From Hydractinia symbiolongicarpus (lineage: Eukaryota; Cnidaria; Hydrozoa; Anthoathecata; Hydractiniidae): 60,000 nucleotides of DNA. Positions within the stretch are counted from its first letter, which is position 1. The number at the start of each line of letters is the position of its first letter. The stretch is from positions 21,454,001-21,514,000 of the forward strand of contig NC_079883.1 in assembly GCF_029227915.1 (NCBI RefSeq), read 5' to 3'. A program made the translations under genes and the position numbers. Shown in pieces: positions 24,583 through 35,571 of this stretch. The notes under the pieces are model-generated. The model was not told the DNA's origin, searched no databases, and was given only the letters and a program-made list of their open reading frames with translations.

Positions 24583-24999
24583 ATGGGTGATGTTTTAGGT
24601 TCGAGAGAAAGAGAGAAAGAAAAGCTTGATACTCAGATCACATATATGAACACAAAAGAAAGCAAGATGTCGAACAGTGAAGAAGAATTAGAGTATGATA
24701 TTATTGAAGAAGAAAACAAATTTGGAAAAGATGAGGACGATGATGAAAAGATGGAAACCTTTGATGAGATTTTTACAGTCACAGGGCTGCAACTTTTTTT
24801 AATTTGAGACCACTAAATAAGATGATAATAAAAACATTCACACTGAGAGAGAAACAATATTTTCAGTAAAACATTGGTAAAGTTTTCATGTGGGGAGAAA
24901 CGAATGGTGCAAGTGCGATAACTGTAAGACTGAAACTAGGGAGATTGATTGTCTTTGTTGCACGGAAGTGGATGCATTAACAGACGAACAATTTCAAGG
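24583..24999 (+). CDS. gene fragment with a P2X7-C-terminal-like cysteine motif
   Basis: The first open frame (from ATG 24583) gives an acidic segment with SEEELEYD and EDDDEK, likely disordered. A separate segment at about 24897-24995 encodes WCKCDNCK followed by CLCCTEVDAL. This Cys pattern resembles the zinc-binding C-terminal domain of P2X7 receptors, which also occurs without the channel in many invertebrate proteins. The acceptor between the two parts is not certain. The domain is cut off at TTTCAAG, exactly where the inverted repeat GTGACGGTATA of the next element begins, so the gene appears broken by that insertion. No downstream part was found. Confidence 0.4.
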
Positions 25000-25654
25000 T
25001 GACGGTATAGTTTTGAGCATGGTTTTTTAAATCGTGATTTTTTCAGCGATAGTTAATCAAAGTTTATTCATTCATACATCACCAAAAAGCATTTTTAAAC
25101 ACCTATCAAATGGTATAAAAATAATCTGAAACTTTTTAACTCGTGAAAAGTACAGAGACATTTTTGAAACGCGCTCTGCCTTTAAAAAAGTTACTTTATT
25201 TACAAAACTACTTTGTTCCAAACCTCATTCGATGTTCCATAGAATCCTGATGGATGTATGTAAAAACGTTTTTTTATTTAATTTCCAAAGTCCCCGTTTT
25301 TGTTTTGTTTTTTAACTTAAACTTCCGTCTTTAAGATGTAATATCTAGAGAACCATTGATTTTTTGAAAATAAAAAAAAAAATTTGCTTTTGGATAAACA
25401 CGTTGGCTTCAGCACAGTAGCAATATCCCTTGTAGATATTCTGTAGTTTTGTAAAAGAGATTTGAGATGTAATAGATGGTATACAAAAAAAAACACTACG
25501 AACAAGCGTTTTTAAGATTTTTTAAAATATCAATATCTTTCGAATAATAAACAAATAGTTTCACCATTGCAAAGATCGTAGTTTCTTTAGTATAAATGGC
25601 TAATAAAAAAAATCGATTTTGTGATACAATAAAGGTATACCGTCACTTCAAACA
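24996..25654. mobile_element. DNA element with GTGACGGTATA inverted ends
   Basis: The left end GTGACGGTATAG and the right end GTATACCGTCAC are inverted. The outer flanks TTTCAA and TTCAAA suggest a target duplication of about five bases (TTCAA). No coding sequence inside. Confidence 0.6.
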
Positions 25655-25786
25655 TGATTTTTTAAAATATGATTAAGCTTTTCGATAAAATTAGATTAAT
25701 CGATTTTGTGATACAATAAAGGTATACCGTCACTTCAAACATGATTTTTTAAAATATGATTAAGCTTTTCGATAAAATTAGATTAA
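25611..25786. repeat. 87-bp near-perfect tandem duplication
   Basis: The segment beginning AATCGATTTTGTGATACAAT occurs twice (from 25611 and 25698) with no visible mismatch. It spans the right end of the preceding DNA element, so the duplication came after the insertion. Confidence 0.9.
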
Positions 25787-26115
25787 ATTATTTCTTTTTG
25801 ACTTATTGTGGGACCACTTCTTTAGCATACACGAAAAACGTTCCTATTTTTCTTTTTAACAATTAAATAAAACTTAAACAAGCAGGGCTTCAGAAATGTA
25901 AAACCTTGGTACCTGTTTTTTGTGTACCTTAAGGTTGCCTAGGTGCAAGAGCATGTACTACGATGACCTCTATGGCTAATTCTCTTTTAATTTAAAAGCA
26001 CTACTCTTCTATGATGCAAGCTGTTCTCTTCTGTAATCTCACATTTATCTTCTGTATTTTTACATTTTCCTTTTGCTCTTAACACTTTTCTGCATGTGGA
26101 TCATGGTAATTTTGT

Positions 26116-26410
26116 GGCGCCATAGATTAGTGGTTATTAGCTGTCGTACTCTGTGCGGGAGACCGGGGTTTGATTCCTCTTGATGGTGATTCAACATGGG
26201 CGAGTGAATGTTACGCCATGTGAGGGAAATTGGGGGGATGGCTGTCTAGGAGAGCGCGAACCCTAATTGGGTCTGCGTAGCTCAAAAGGAGCATTAAAAA
26301 CTCTAGGACTCTCCATTTAAGCCATGGCTCCTCCTTGAAATAATAGACAGGGTATATCTCTCGATATTAGTGAGGCTTGCCATTTAAAATATGCACATCT
26401 ATCTATCTAG
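26116..26410 (+). mobile_element. tRNA-derived SINE, copy 3
   Basis: Same family as 15975: head GGCGCCATAGATTAGTGGTTA, box B slightly decayed (GGGTTTGATTCC), body ATTCAACATGGGCGAGTGAA, tail of ATCT repeats. A short internal deletion relative to copy 1 lies after GAATGTTAC. Confidence 0.9.
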
Positions 26411-26428
26411 TGTCCACCAAACAAACTA

Positions 26429-26529
26429 CATGCTTTTATAAAAATGTGTTCTATAACAATTTTGAACAATAAAAAAAATAATGACCAGCCTGGCTAGAAA
26501 TTTAGCATTCTTATAAAAAAAGTATGTAT
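26429..26529. mobile_element. MITE family A, copy 4 (shortened)
   Basis: Lies a few bases after the SINE. Keeps ATGCTTTTATAAAA, AATGACCAGCCTGG and ATTCTTATAAAAAAAGTATG; the left half is reduced. Confidence 0.6.
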
Positions 26530-26639
26530 CAAGGAATGCCTTCAAATGGAATACTCTCTATGTTTTTATCTAAAGTAATAGTACACTTCTACCCATGAAA
26601 TACCCATGAGAGTTATTAATTACTAATAACACTTGATCC

Positions 26640-26901
26640 TTTTTATGGCCTGAAACCAGTGTGTCATTTATTTACCCTTGTCTCCAGAGATTTTCCCAGT
26701 CATCTCTTATCTCTTATCAGGCCTATCAATAAGGGGAGAGCAATAGCTCTTGCTCACGCAAAGTGTCGCCTAATTCTAAGAAATGAGAAACTAGCTGAGC
26801 CATTAGTTGCTCCTCCAATTCCACAACAAGTTTGTCTGGCTGAGCAATATCAATTCATCTCACATGGAAATCAATGTTATCCTTATTATTATTTGCAGTA
26901 A
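26640..26901 (+). CDS. possible isolated exon (weak)
   Basis: A plus-strand frame after a CTCCAG acceptor-like site includes INKGRAIALAHAKCRL and EPLVAPPIPQQV and stops at 26901. It has more balanced codon use than its surroundings. No domain or partner exon was recognised; a transposon remnant is as likely. Confidence 0.2.
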
Positions 26902-27527
26902 AAATAAACCAAAATATAAAAAAAAAGAAGATAAAATAGATAAAAAATTTTGTAATGAAATACACATTTATAAAATTTATTCTATTTATTCAGGTTGCTC
27001 GCCCAGTGTAAATTATTGTAACCTTGGGAGAGTGATTCATTGCTCTGGTGTTATTTTTTTTTTAGGATTGTCTTATCTTATCTCAAATGTTTAAAAATTT
27101 TAGTGTAAACATACCGACTTTAGTGTTGGCAAAAGCTTATTGAGAATGAGAATATATTTTGAATATGTTAAAGATTTTGTTGGTTTAATATCGGAATATC
27201 TCTTATATATCGAAAAGGCAAAAAACTCTGAGGATGAGGGTGGCTGAGCATTTAAAACCTAAGTTTAATTAATATTCCAGACCAAGTCTGGGAATTTTTG
27301 GAGTTTATGGAAGAATTTCTGACTTGGGAAGAAAAGAGAAACTTTCAGAAGAAAAAAGAGAAGTCTTTTGACTAAGAAGAGAAGTGTTTTTATTAAAGAG
27401 AGAAGTAAGCCATAGGGGCCATCGTAAAATGTATATACCTTGTATTTTGTGCACTGCAAAACCTTATAGAAACAAGCAAGTATGTTTTGCACCTCATGTT
27501 TCACCTCTGTGTTAAATTTCTTGTCAG

Positions 27528-28120
27528 TCAGGGAAATCCTCTTAATTAAGCTGTATAGCTTAATTTGGAGATCTCCTAAATAAGCTGTATCATACAGCTT
27601 AATTAGGTGGCATACATCTAAATTAGGGGGTAGAAAAAATTTGTCCCTGATTTCTCGAAAAATGTAAATTTTAGCAGAATCACCGCTGCAGCTCCTTCAT
27701 CGTCAGTTTGACCACTACATTATAAAAAAAGAATGGTATTTCCAACCCCTGGGTTCAAAGGATTTGTAATAGAAACAATGGTTCATTTTAGCGATAGTCT
27801 ATTTAAGCTGCACTGCATCCTAGTTAGGATGTCACGTCACGTGATACAGCCTATTTAAGTGGACATTTTTAAAACTTCAAATTTAGAGGATCTCCAGGGT
27901 GCTACGAAAAAACTAATGTATTGAAGATGTTTATATGTATGTAAATATTGGATTTATTCAGTAAGATAGATGCTAAAATTTAGTAAAATGTGTGTTTTTG
28001 ACAATTAAAGTTTTTTGCATCTTAACAAAGCTGTAAAACACCTAATTAGACTATTATACATCCTAATTAAGCTGCATCCAAATTAAGCTGTACAGCTTAA
28101 TTAAGAGAGGATTTCCCTGA
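27528..28120. mobile_element. 593-bp MITE with long inverted repeats
   Basis: Left end TCAGGGAAATCCTCTTAATT and right end AATTAAGAGAGGATTTCCCT are complementary, and both continue inward into AAGCTGTATAGCTT palindromes. About six further AGCTGTA/TACAGCT motifs lie inside. No coding sequence. Confidence 0.85.
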
Positions 28121-28389
28121 TTGTTTGTAGTAAAACGTTTACACCATACACATTTAAATAAAAGTTTATAGCTATATATCTGGTTTATCAATGCCGAGAA
28201 AACAGAAGAAGGTATATACAGGAACGTGAATAAATATGAATATAATTTGGCCATTGAATTCGCTTCCATTTCATGAACATTGATTCACCTTTAGTTTTAA
28301 ATGCACAAAATTAGCAAAATCGATTTTTACAAGCAGAGTTTTTTATTTGTGCATGTCAAACAAAGCGTAGCTAGCAAAAAAGAAACGTA

Positions 28390-28600
28390 GTGTATACTCG
28401 TACGCACTTTTGCCCACTTTTGCGTACGTGTATGTTCATCCGCCATTCGTACGTAAAGTGCCTTTAGGGTTATAGGGTTAGGGTTTGGGTTCGGATTCTT
28501 TTTTCCTTTTTTCTATGTATGAATAGCGCTACGCACTATTATTACGCACTTTACGTCATATAAAGTGCGTAATATTAAAGTGCGTGCAAATATACAGTTC
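28390..28600. repeat. inverted repeats of TACGCACTTT with a telomere-like insert
   Basis: Left part repeats GTACGCACTTTTG, right part carries AAAGTGCGTAATATTAAAGT and a further AAAGTGCGTGC. Between them lies GGGTTATAGGGTTAGGGTTT, resembling the animal telomere repeat TTAGGG. Probably a small foldback element. Confidence 0.55.
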
Positions 28601-29344
28601 CAAAAAGAAACTTATGTTACCTAAATTTTATCATTATTGTCCTGAAGTATTTTTTTAAATATAAAAATGAGGCAGGGAAAACATATAGCTACTCATGCAA
28701 TATGAAATAGATAGAAAATTCAAATGGTAAAATATGTAAAATTGATAGTTTGACATTTTTTACGTACGTACTTGTTGTACGAACATAGCTAGCTATATAC
28801 ACTTGACAACCCGTTTTGTTTTAGGTTGAGTGGCATGTGAAATAAACCAATAAACCAAAAGGCGAGTCAGTGATTGCTTTAGATGAAAAATGTGACACTA
28901 AAATCGACACTAAAAGGTTTCATTCTTGCCTGAAAATTTTCTTGCAGCATAACACATTGAGTTGATACGACAGATTTTCATTCCAAATGCATTTAAATTG
29001 ATACTTTTTCACAACATGACCGAATACAGGCATTTTGTCCTATGGTTTTTCACCACTCGTGATACCATTTTTTATTCCATGCGTATTCCGAGAACAAAAG
29101 TATCTATGAAAGAGTGTACGGGGGTAACAGTAGTAGAGCACTAGTGGGCAATTTATTTCACCTATTAACACAGCACCAGATAATAAAATATTTTAAACCT
29201 GGTTTTCATTGAAATGTATTTGTGTGATAATTTGTGATGAAAATACATTTTTTTAAAAAATGCGTAATTGCAAAATGTTTACCACCCTGGTACAAGCTCT
29301 AAAAAACCATGATGGCAGAGTTGTAAATAAACAAACAAACAAAC

Positions 29345-30816
29345 ATGGCCGAACCAAGTAGCAATGGTATTTTTGTTGACTATAGTATTGGAAGAGACTC
29401 GTGGTGGAAGGGTCATTTAAGGGTAAGAAACGGCTTTGTAACAGTAATTTTTTTTGCTAAAATTTCACGCAAATTAGTGACAAAAAATATAAGAATATGT
29501 TCTGCTCTGGTTGTTTTTAGAGAAATTTTTTAATAATTGTTTTATTAATTTAATTTCAACGCATGCAACTATTAACGGCCTTTCTTTGATTATTTACATA
29601 TTTCTACAGGATACTCCTATACCAGGTGCATACGAAGTAACAGATTTCATACAAGAATTAGATGCAGTTAAAATTAGCAAAACATATGGCTTCAAATCAA
29701 ATGGAAGAAAAATTTCCGCAGATCCTACACCAAAAGGAAAATACCTAATGCCTGGCTTGTATCATAGGAAAGATTTCATAGATGAAAACTCCAATAAAAA
29801 GCAAACATATAGTTTCAAATCAATAGATAGAGAAAACAAGAATGGCCTTGTCATTGGAGTTCAAGACAAGCACATGTTAAAGGGTGATATAAGTCCTGTG
29901 AAATATGCTTCAGAATACAAGCCTGTTGAAATGTTACCTTCAAAGTAAGTTTTTATTAATCAAGCTATCCATGTCTTGGAACATTTGCAGAGTTTGTTAC
30001 TCTAAATTTACTTTTGTGCATTGTGATTTTTGGAAGAAGCAAGTAAAAAACAAATCCAAGCACTAAAATCTTAAACCCTTCCATTCTTCGTTTTCAATAA
30101 GACTATAAAAAGTAATGTAGTAATGTAAATGCATGTATAAATACATGTAGAATGGCATGTAATATGCTTTTTTTTTTTTTTGTGAAATTATATTTTTCCA
30201 AATCAAAGGCAAAAAATGTGTTCTAATGATATATATGGTTTGTATGTTAAATTTTATTTAGGCATTCTGTCTTCAAGTCTCAAAGTCAAAGATTTCCAAC
30301 CATTTATTTTAAGCCTGTAAGTTAATTATTTGACAGCGAATAAGTTTAAAGATTGGTGTGGCAGTTCCATATCACAGATATATTCAAAACCCAGGCCAAA
30401 AAAAATAAACATCAGAAAAAATGAGAATTATCTACACAAAAAAAAACTTTAAAAACATTCTTTTATACTATTGTATAAAGTGTGCATGATATATCCTATT
30501 TATTTATCATTCTTCTCAGAGAGAAGGACCATCTCCATCGCAATATGACATCAAATCTAAAAAGGGTATACAAGTGACTTCAGTATTTGCTTCAAAAACT
30601 CCAAGATTCAAAAAGGTGCATGTTCTGGTAGGTAAACCTTTTTAAGGAAAATGAATTATTCTTATATTGGCTACCAATGAATTAAAAATTTTAATTTTCT
30701 TTAAGAAAACCCCAGGGCCTGGTGCACACACAAAGATGTTACAATATCCTATGCCCAAACATATACGTGAAGTTGGAAGGTACCATGGTATTTTTTTTCC
30801 TCCTGGAATTTACTAA
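29345..30816 (+). CDS. STPG4: sperm-tail PG-rich repeat protein, STPG4 orthologue
   Basis: Five exons join in phase: 29345-29422, 29610-29944, 30262-30316, 30520-30627 and 30706-30816. PG-rich repeat units follow in the same order as in vertebrate STPG4: DTPIPGAYEV at the start of exon 2, then a PGLY unit, VFKSQSQRFPTIYF in exon 3, REGPSPSQYDIK in exon 4 and KTPGPGAHTKMLQYP in exon 5. The N-terminus has GRDSWWKGHL before the first repeat, again as in the family. Total length is about 228 residues, close to the vertebrate protein. STPG proteins belong to a group linked to ciliary and flagellar microtubules, some of them inner-tubule proteins; the role of STPG4 itself is less clear. The start ATG follows an AAACAAAC-rich leader. 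The final exon ends in TAA after GIFFPPGIY. Confidence 0.88.
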
Positions 30817-31625
30817 ATAAAAGCTGCATTGAACTAATTGATAAAAGCAAGATCGCTATATATGGGTTGTACATATTGGACAACTCTCTCCATTTTTTTT
30901 ATAAGTAATTAATATACATAGTAATTTTTATTATCTAATCTAATTTATATTATATTTTATTACAATTTCATATGTTTGTAACCCTGTCTCAGAGCTATGT
31001 GTCTTGCAATGATGTTGAAGGTGCCATGGCGTCCAGTCCTATACAGCACTTCTATCATATACAACTAGCTATTGAAGCTGGGCCATGAGTATGCATGCAT
31101 AATAAAGAAAATTTGTTACTAATCTATTTCATTTTTTATATAAATACATATATTTATCCACTTATTTTATTTGATGTGTGTTTGAAACTAATATGTTTTT
31201 GTTTTATTCTGCATCATAAAATATATGTGAATAAGAAACAAAAGGTACTATGTATTTTTTTTATGTCATTTATGAAAGTAAGTTATTGCTGAGAATGGAG
31301 AAGAAACAACAGCGATTTGAGCCTAGCAAGTTTAAGAACGCCATCATCTTTTTGATTAAACTTTTTAACGAAAGCGTTTCCTTAACTTAACAATGAAATC
31401 ATTAAAAAGTACTCAGAACATTCAAATGTAGTGGTAAAAAACATTAAAGATAAGCTTTCTGATTCTGGTAAAAAATAATAAATGCAACCTAAATAGCTTA
31501 GTTAACTCCAATAAAAGAGCATACAAAAAAACCTCAACAATCTGCATATGCAAATATTATAAGTTAAAAAATTAAATCGTTGTTTTTTTTAAAAATTTAC
31601 TATTAATTACGGTTAATAATTTTTT
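30817..31625. other. gap between convergent STPG4 and FoxQ2-like genes
   Basis: AT-rich, without a supported exon. It must hold both 3' untranslated regions. Confidence 0.5.
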
Positions 31626-32594
31626 TTAGTTTCTATAAGGTTTGGCTGGCAACCTAGAATAGCAGTTTGAGTCGATTTCATACGATTGAAATAAATCACT
31701 TCCATTTGCTTGGTATGATCTTTGAGAACTTGCGCACTTATGATGTAGACTACTAGAGGAATAGCGATTAAACGAAGACAAATCGATGCTACTATTCGAA
31801 TGATTTCGATTGTCACGCAAAACTAAATCTTGGTACATCATCGAGGGCGGATTTAAGCCTTTTTCGCTTGTATACATTGCAGGTGAATTTGTACTACTTT
31901 TGGGGTAAGTGTCATACCCTGGTGTTGAATTTTGAAAGGAATTAATTCGATTAGTTGACGCGCATGTGGTTGAAGGCAATGCGTTGCTTCTATTATTGAC
32001 ATCATTATAGTAGACTGACATATTTGGCACAGGAGAAAAGTGGGTTTTAGGAAGGGAGCTCTCCATCTGTGTGCTGTAATTTTGCCACAAAGCTGGTTGA
32101 TGTGGGGAAGGAGTTTCCATTCTTCTCATCTCTTCTTCTCGAAAACTTAATTCCTGCTCCCGAAGGTAAGACATGGCGTTGTCGTAACGTAGTGGCCCAT
32201 TCTCTAGCCATTGTATTTTCTTTCTGTTAGCTCTCCGTTTGCGATAATCACCCTTTAAAAAGGCGTCAAAATATGACGGATGGACAGTCCAATTACAGCT
32301 TCGCCCGTTTTCCGGTCGGTGTAGTTTCACAAAACATTCGTTTAAAGATAACGTATGCCGAACGCAGTTGCGCCAACCTGCGCCACGTGACTTTCCTAAA
32401 TCAAAAGTTTTCGCCATAAAGTCGTAAATCTCTGAAAGTGTGGCTCGTTTGTAAGGTGCTCGCATGATAGCTTGAGCTATCATAGAAGTATACGAAGGAT
32501 TGGCATCCTTCTCTGGGCTGTTGACCGGTGATTTGTTCTTCGCTGGCTTTACATCTGGCAATAAATTGGATTTAATACTTTCTACGTTCATCAT
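31626..32594 (-). CDS. forkhead transcription factor, FoxQ2-like, divergent
   Basis: A single exon encodes 322 residues. The forkhead domain spans about residues 32-124. The recognition-helix region reads GWRNCVRHTLSLNECFVK, followed by NGRSCNWTVHPSYFDAFLKG and DYRKRRANRKK. ENG...HP...F..GD[YF]R+RR is characteristic of FoxQ2 rather than other Fox classes. Deviations from consensus are NPSYTSMIAQAIM for the usual KPPYSYIALIAMAI, a Cys for Ser in WRNC, and RHTLS for RHNLS; the His of the RH pair is retained but the adjacent Asn, which normally helps read bases, is Thr. The C-terminal 200 residues are Ser/Asn/Tyr-rich and likely disordered. A weak EH1-like SIKSNLL lies near the N-terminus. FoxQ2 genes pattern the aboral/apical pole in cnidarians and other animals, and cnidarians often have several. 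Confidence 0.85.
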   Translation of the reverse strand: MMNVESIKSNLLPDVKPAKNKSPVNSPEKDANPSYTSMIAQAIMRAPYKRATLSEIYDFMAKTFDLGKSRGAGWRNCVRHTLSLNECFVKLHRPENGRSCNWTVHPSYFDAFLKGDYRKRRANRKKIQWLENGPLRYDNAMSYLREQELSFREEEMRRMETPSPHQPALWQNYSTQMESSLPKTHFSPVPNMSVYYNDVNNRSNALPSTTCASTNRINSFQNSTPGYDTYPKSSTNSPAMYTSEKGLNPPSMMYQDLVLRDNRNHSNSSIDLSSFNRYSSSSLHHKCASSQRSYQANGSDLFQSYEIDSNCYSRLPAKPYRN

Positions 32595-34060
32595 ATTTGT
32601 ATCATAATAAACACACTAAACGCGATAAACATAAACATGTACACTGACGTACAAAGAAAACACGCAACAGATATCTACTTCGATTAACTTCTTTCCAGAG
32701 TAGTCATCGTTTAAAATACGAACTGAAAGTTTTCTTTAAACAATTTACATATAACAACATACTTCAAAGTGTTATTTATAAATTTTACTATTCTGAAGAG
32801 CTGTTTCGTTTTTTAACTGCTGTTGCTGTCTAGCTCTTCTGCTGCGATTAATTAATCATCCTCAAACTGAGACGAACTTGCCTTTCTGATTTCTGTCAAA
32901 GCTCATTCGTAGTTGTTTCGCTCCAATGGCTTTAAGTTTTGTTTGACACTTCGCATGATGGCTGCTGCGCGATCACACGCTATGTGAGCTTACAAAATTT
33001 TAGAACGGACTTACTTCCGGGTTTATCAACACCGACACGACGGTTGTATGTTTAGAGACCTCTACTTGATGTTGGAATGACTGAAGTTATTTTAGCCCTA
33101 GATTTGTTTATTGAAATTAACAAAAGGAAACAAAAATTGATTCTGTCATTTATACGGATTGAAAAAGCGTGCGCATCAGTAAATATGTAGAAAAACAACA
33201 TATATTAACCGTTTTAGCATGGACGTTGGTATGAGGTGGTGGTAAGGTGGTACGAGAAGATGCTGCTAATGTTAACAGATTTCGACTTCGAATTCTTTCT
33301 TATCCTTTCTCATTCTTATACCAAACTTTAGGATCAAAAATTTCCTAACCTACTTTAACTCTTCGATCCAGGAAAGTATTGAGTACTTCCTGTTTTCGAA
33401 AAAATGTAAACATTATATAACCGAATTATTTTACCACCTTGATTCCAGAGGCTGTCTTATATGGTAGACGTCTATGTGACAAGGTAGCCAGGTCAAATTA
33501 CAGGTGTACAAAAGTACTAATAAACGAGGATGAACATATTTCTGTTGCTAAGAAAAACTACTACTGCAGGAAACTTTTCGTTGAATTTACTTAAAAATTT
33601 AAAGAAAGTAAACACAAGGAAATAATTTTTGGTTGCATTGAATTTATTCGTAAAAGTTTGTTTCTACAAAATAATCCCTATAAATAAAACCCCAAAAATG
33701 AATGAAATTAAAATATTCTGATATAAAGAGAATAAAATAAGACGATTCACTTACTCCTTAACTTTAAGTAAAACAAAATTGTTTACGCGAAGGAGACGTG
33801 TGAACGCAAAAGGACAACATAAACGCTGGCTTTCTACATCGGCGTAAAGTATAAGGATAGGTAGAAGCAACTTTTTTTATAGGACACACACAAGAACACA
33901 CTCAAGATGGGATAATGACACGAGTGAGTTTTTTATTAAGAAATAGCAAAATAACAAGTTCAAGTCATTTTGGAATTCGAAAGAGAATTACAAATATTTT
34001 ACTAAGGAAATTTCATAAAAATAATAACGAAATTTTGAGCAAAATAAAATAGTAGAAGGT
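32595..34060. other. upstream region of the FoxQ2-like gene, no gene recognised
   Basis: AT-rich sequence without coding signals. It probably holds the promoter of the forkhead gene. No repeat family from elsewhere in the window was recognised here. Confidence 0.4.
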
Positions 34061-34231
34061 GAGACGTCGGTGATTTCGGGAGGCGTCGGTGAGTTCGGGA
34101 AGCGTCGGTGAGTTCGGGAAGCGTCGGTGAATTCGGGAAGCGTCGGTGAGTTCGGGAAGCGTCGGTGAGTTCGGGAAGTGTCGGTGAGTTCGGGAGGCGT
34201 CGGTGAGTTCGGGAGGCGTTGGTGATTTCGG
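34061..34231. repeat. 19-bp minisatellite, nine units
   Basis: Units of GCGTCGGTGAGTTCGGGAA, with the first and last few slightly diverged. It is much more GC-rich than its surroundings. Because 19 is not a multiple of three, two overlapping minus-strand frames produce Pro/Thr-rich repeat peptides with a 19-residue period; these are by-products. Confidence 0.92.
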
Positions 34232-35130
34232 CTTAGCTGTGTTAAAAATAACTTTAAGGTAAAATGTCCTGGGAACGAGGTGGCTTGCAACCTTACCAAC
34301 GTCATCCCTGGGCAAGGTAAACAGAAGCAGGATCAAGGCTGGTCCCCTGATCTAGAATTGACATTACACAATAAATTTGATTTAAGGAAAATCTTTATAC
34401 TAGCTTAAACTTTGCTTAGGAAATAAAAATCTATTTTTCATAACTAAAAAACAATGTTTAAATTTCCTGCTTGAATCTGCCAAAATTTAAATTCCCGCGA
34501 AAATGTTCATACTCAGAGAGCTTAAAGGTGACTTGAGGTTTATAATTGGCGTTTGCGCTTGCATCACAAGCGTGAACGCCAAATGGTTAAAATAGCAGTT
34601 TTGACAAAATTCTTTGTTTGCATTAAAAACTTCCCCATTCCAGCGGCGGTTGATGTTCTATGTTGATCTGAGGAGAATTGACCCTCCTACATTACTGCGT
34701 CATTTCGTCGATGACAGCTGTCACAACATAAAGTAGAAGAAACTCGCTTGTTCATGATATCATATCTATTTTATATTCAAAATATTATTTATCTCTTTGT
34801 CGGCTCTTTTTACATCCTAAAAACTGCGGATTTTATATCTGCAAATTTAATTATTGTGAAAATTAACAAAATTCAACAATGAACTAAAGTTTCTTGCGAT
34901 ATAAAGGCGCGAAAAGGTTATTTTAGCTATTAGTTGTCTGTATTCTAAGGATGATTTTTGCCTAAAACGTAAAGAGTATTTACGAATCACACACCATAAA
35001 AACTGTGAAGTTGGGGACAAATAAACGGCACAATTTGGCCTGGTAAAATAGTTAAACGTACTCATTTTCTGAATACAACTTTTCGGACGTTTTTGCTGTA
35101 TAAAGGTACGGCAAGATTTCTGTTTTTTTT
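34232..35130. other. intergenic, nothing recognised
   Basis: No supported exon. A CCTGGGAACGAGGTGGC phrase near 34268 resembles a recurring old repeat also seen in variant form near 2780 and 7520. Confidence 0.35.
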
Positions 35131-35472
35131 AAAGGGGCTACGAACCGGTTAAAATGCTCACATTCCGTATATCCCGCGCACATATTAAAAATCCAGCAAA
35201 CGCGTTTCGCGCGCAATGAACAGACCAGCGCACTCGCTGGTTTAATATTTTCTTTCGAAAAGTATATTACAAAGAAATATTTCAGCAATACTTAACCTTG
35301 ATGAAAACATGACCAAGGCTTGAGAAGATAAAATTTCTAGATATATCTATATGTTCGAGTCTGTAAATTACAAAATTGCCGGAAAAATAACCATTTTGTT
35401 TTTCGCCGCTATCAGCTCGACTTTCGTGTAAGTCACTATAGTCGAAAACCAACAGCCGTTCCATAACCTTTA
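35131..35472. mobile_element. MITE family C, copy 2
   Basis: The left end AAAGGGGCTACGAACCGG is inverted relative to CCGTTCCATAACCTTT at the right, and the inner palindrome CGACTTTCGTGTAAGTC matches copy 1 at 22647. More diverged than copy 1. Confidence 0.6.
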
Positions 35473-35571
35473 ATAAAAAATGAAGATGAAAAGGAAGAGG
35501 ATGTTTGTGATAACAGTTACGGCTATAGAGTAAGAAGGGAAATTAAAAAAAACAATAAAAACAGGGAAATG

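Noticed and set aside
33988-34336. Two Pro/Thr-rich repeat proteins on the minus strand
   Set aside because: They are two frames of the same 19-bp minisatellite; no flanking coding sequence.
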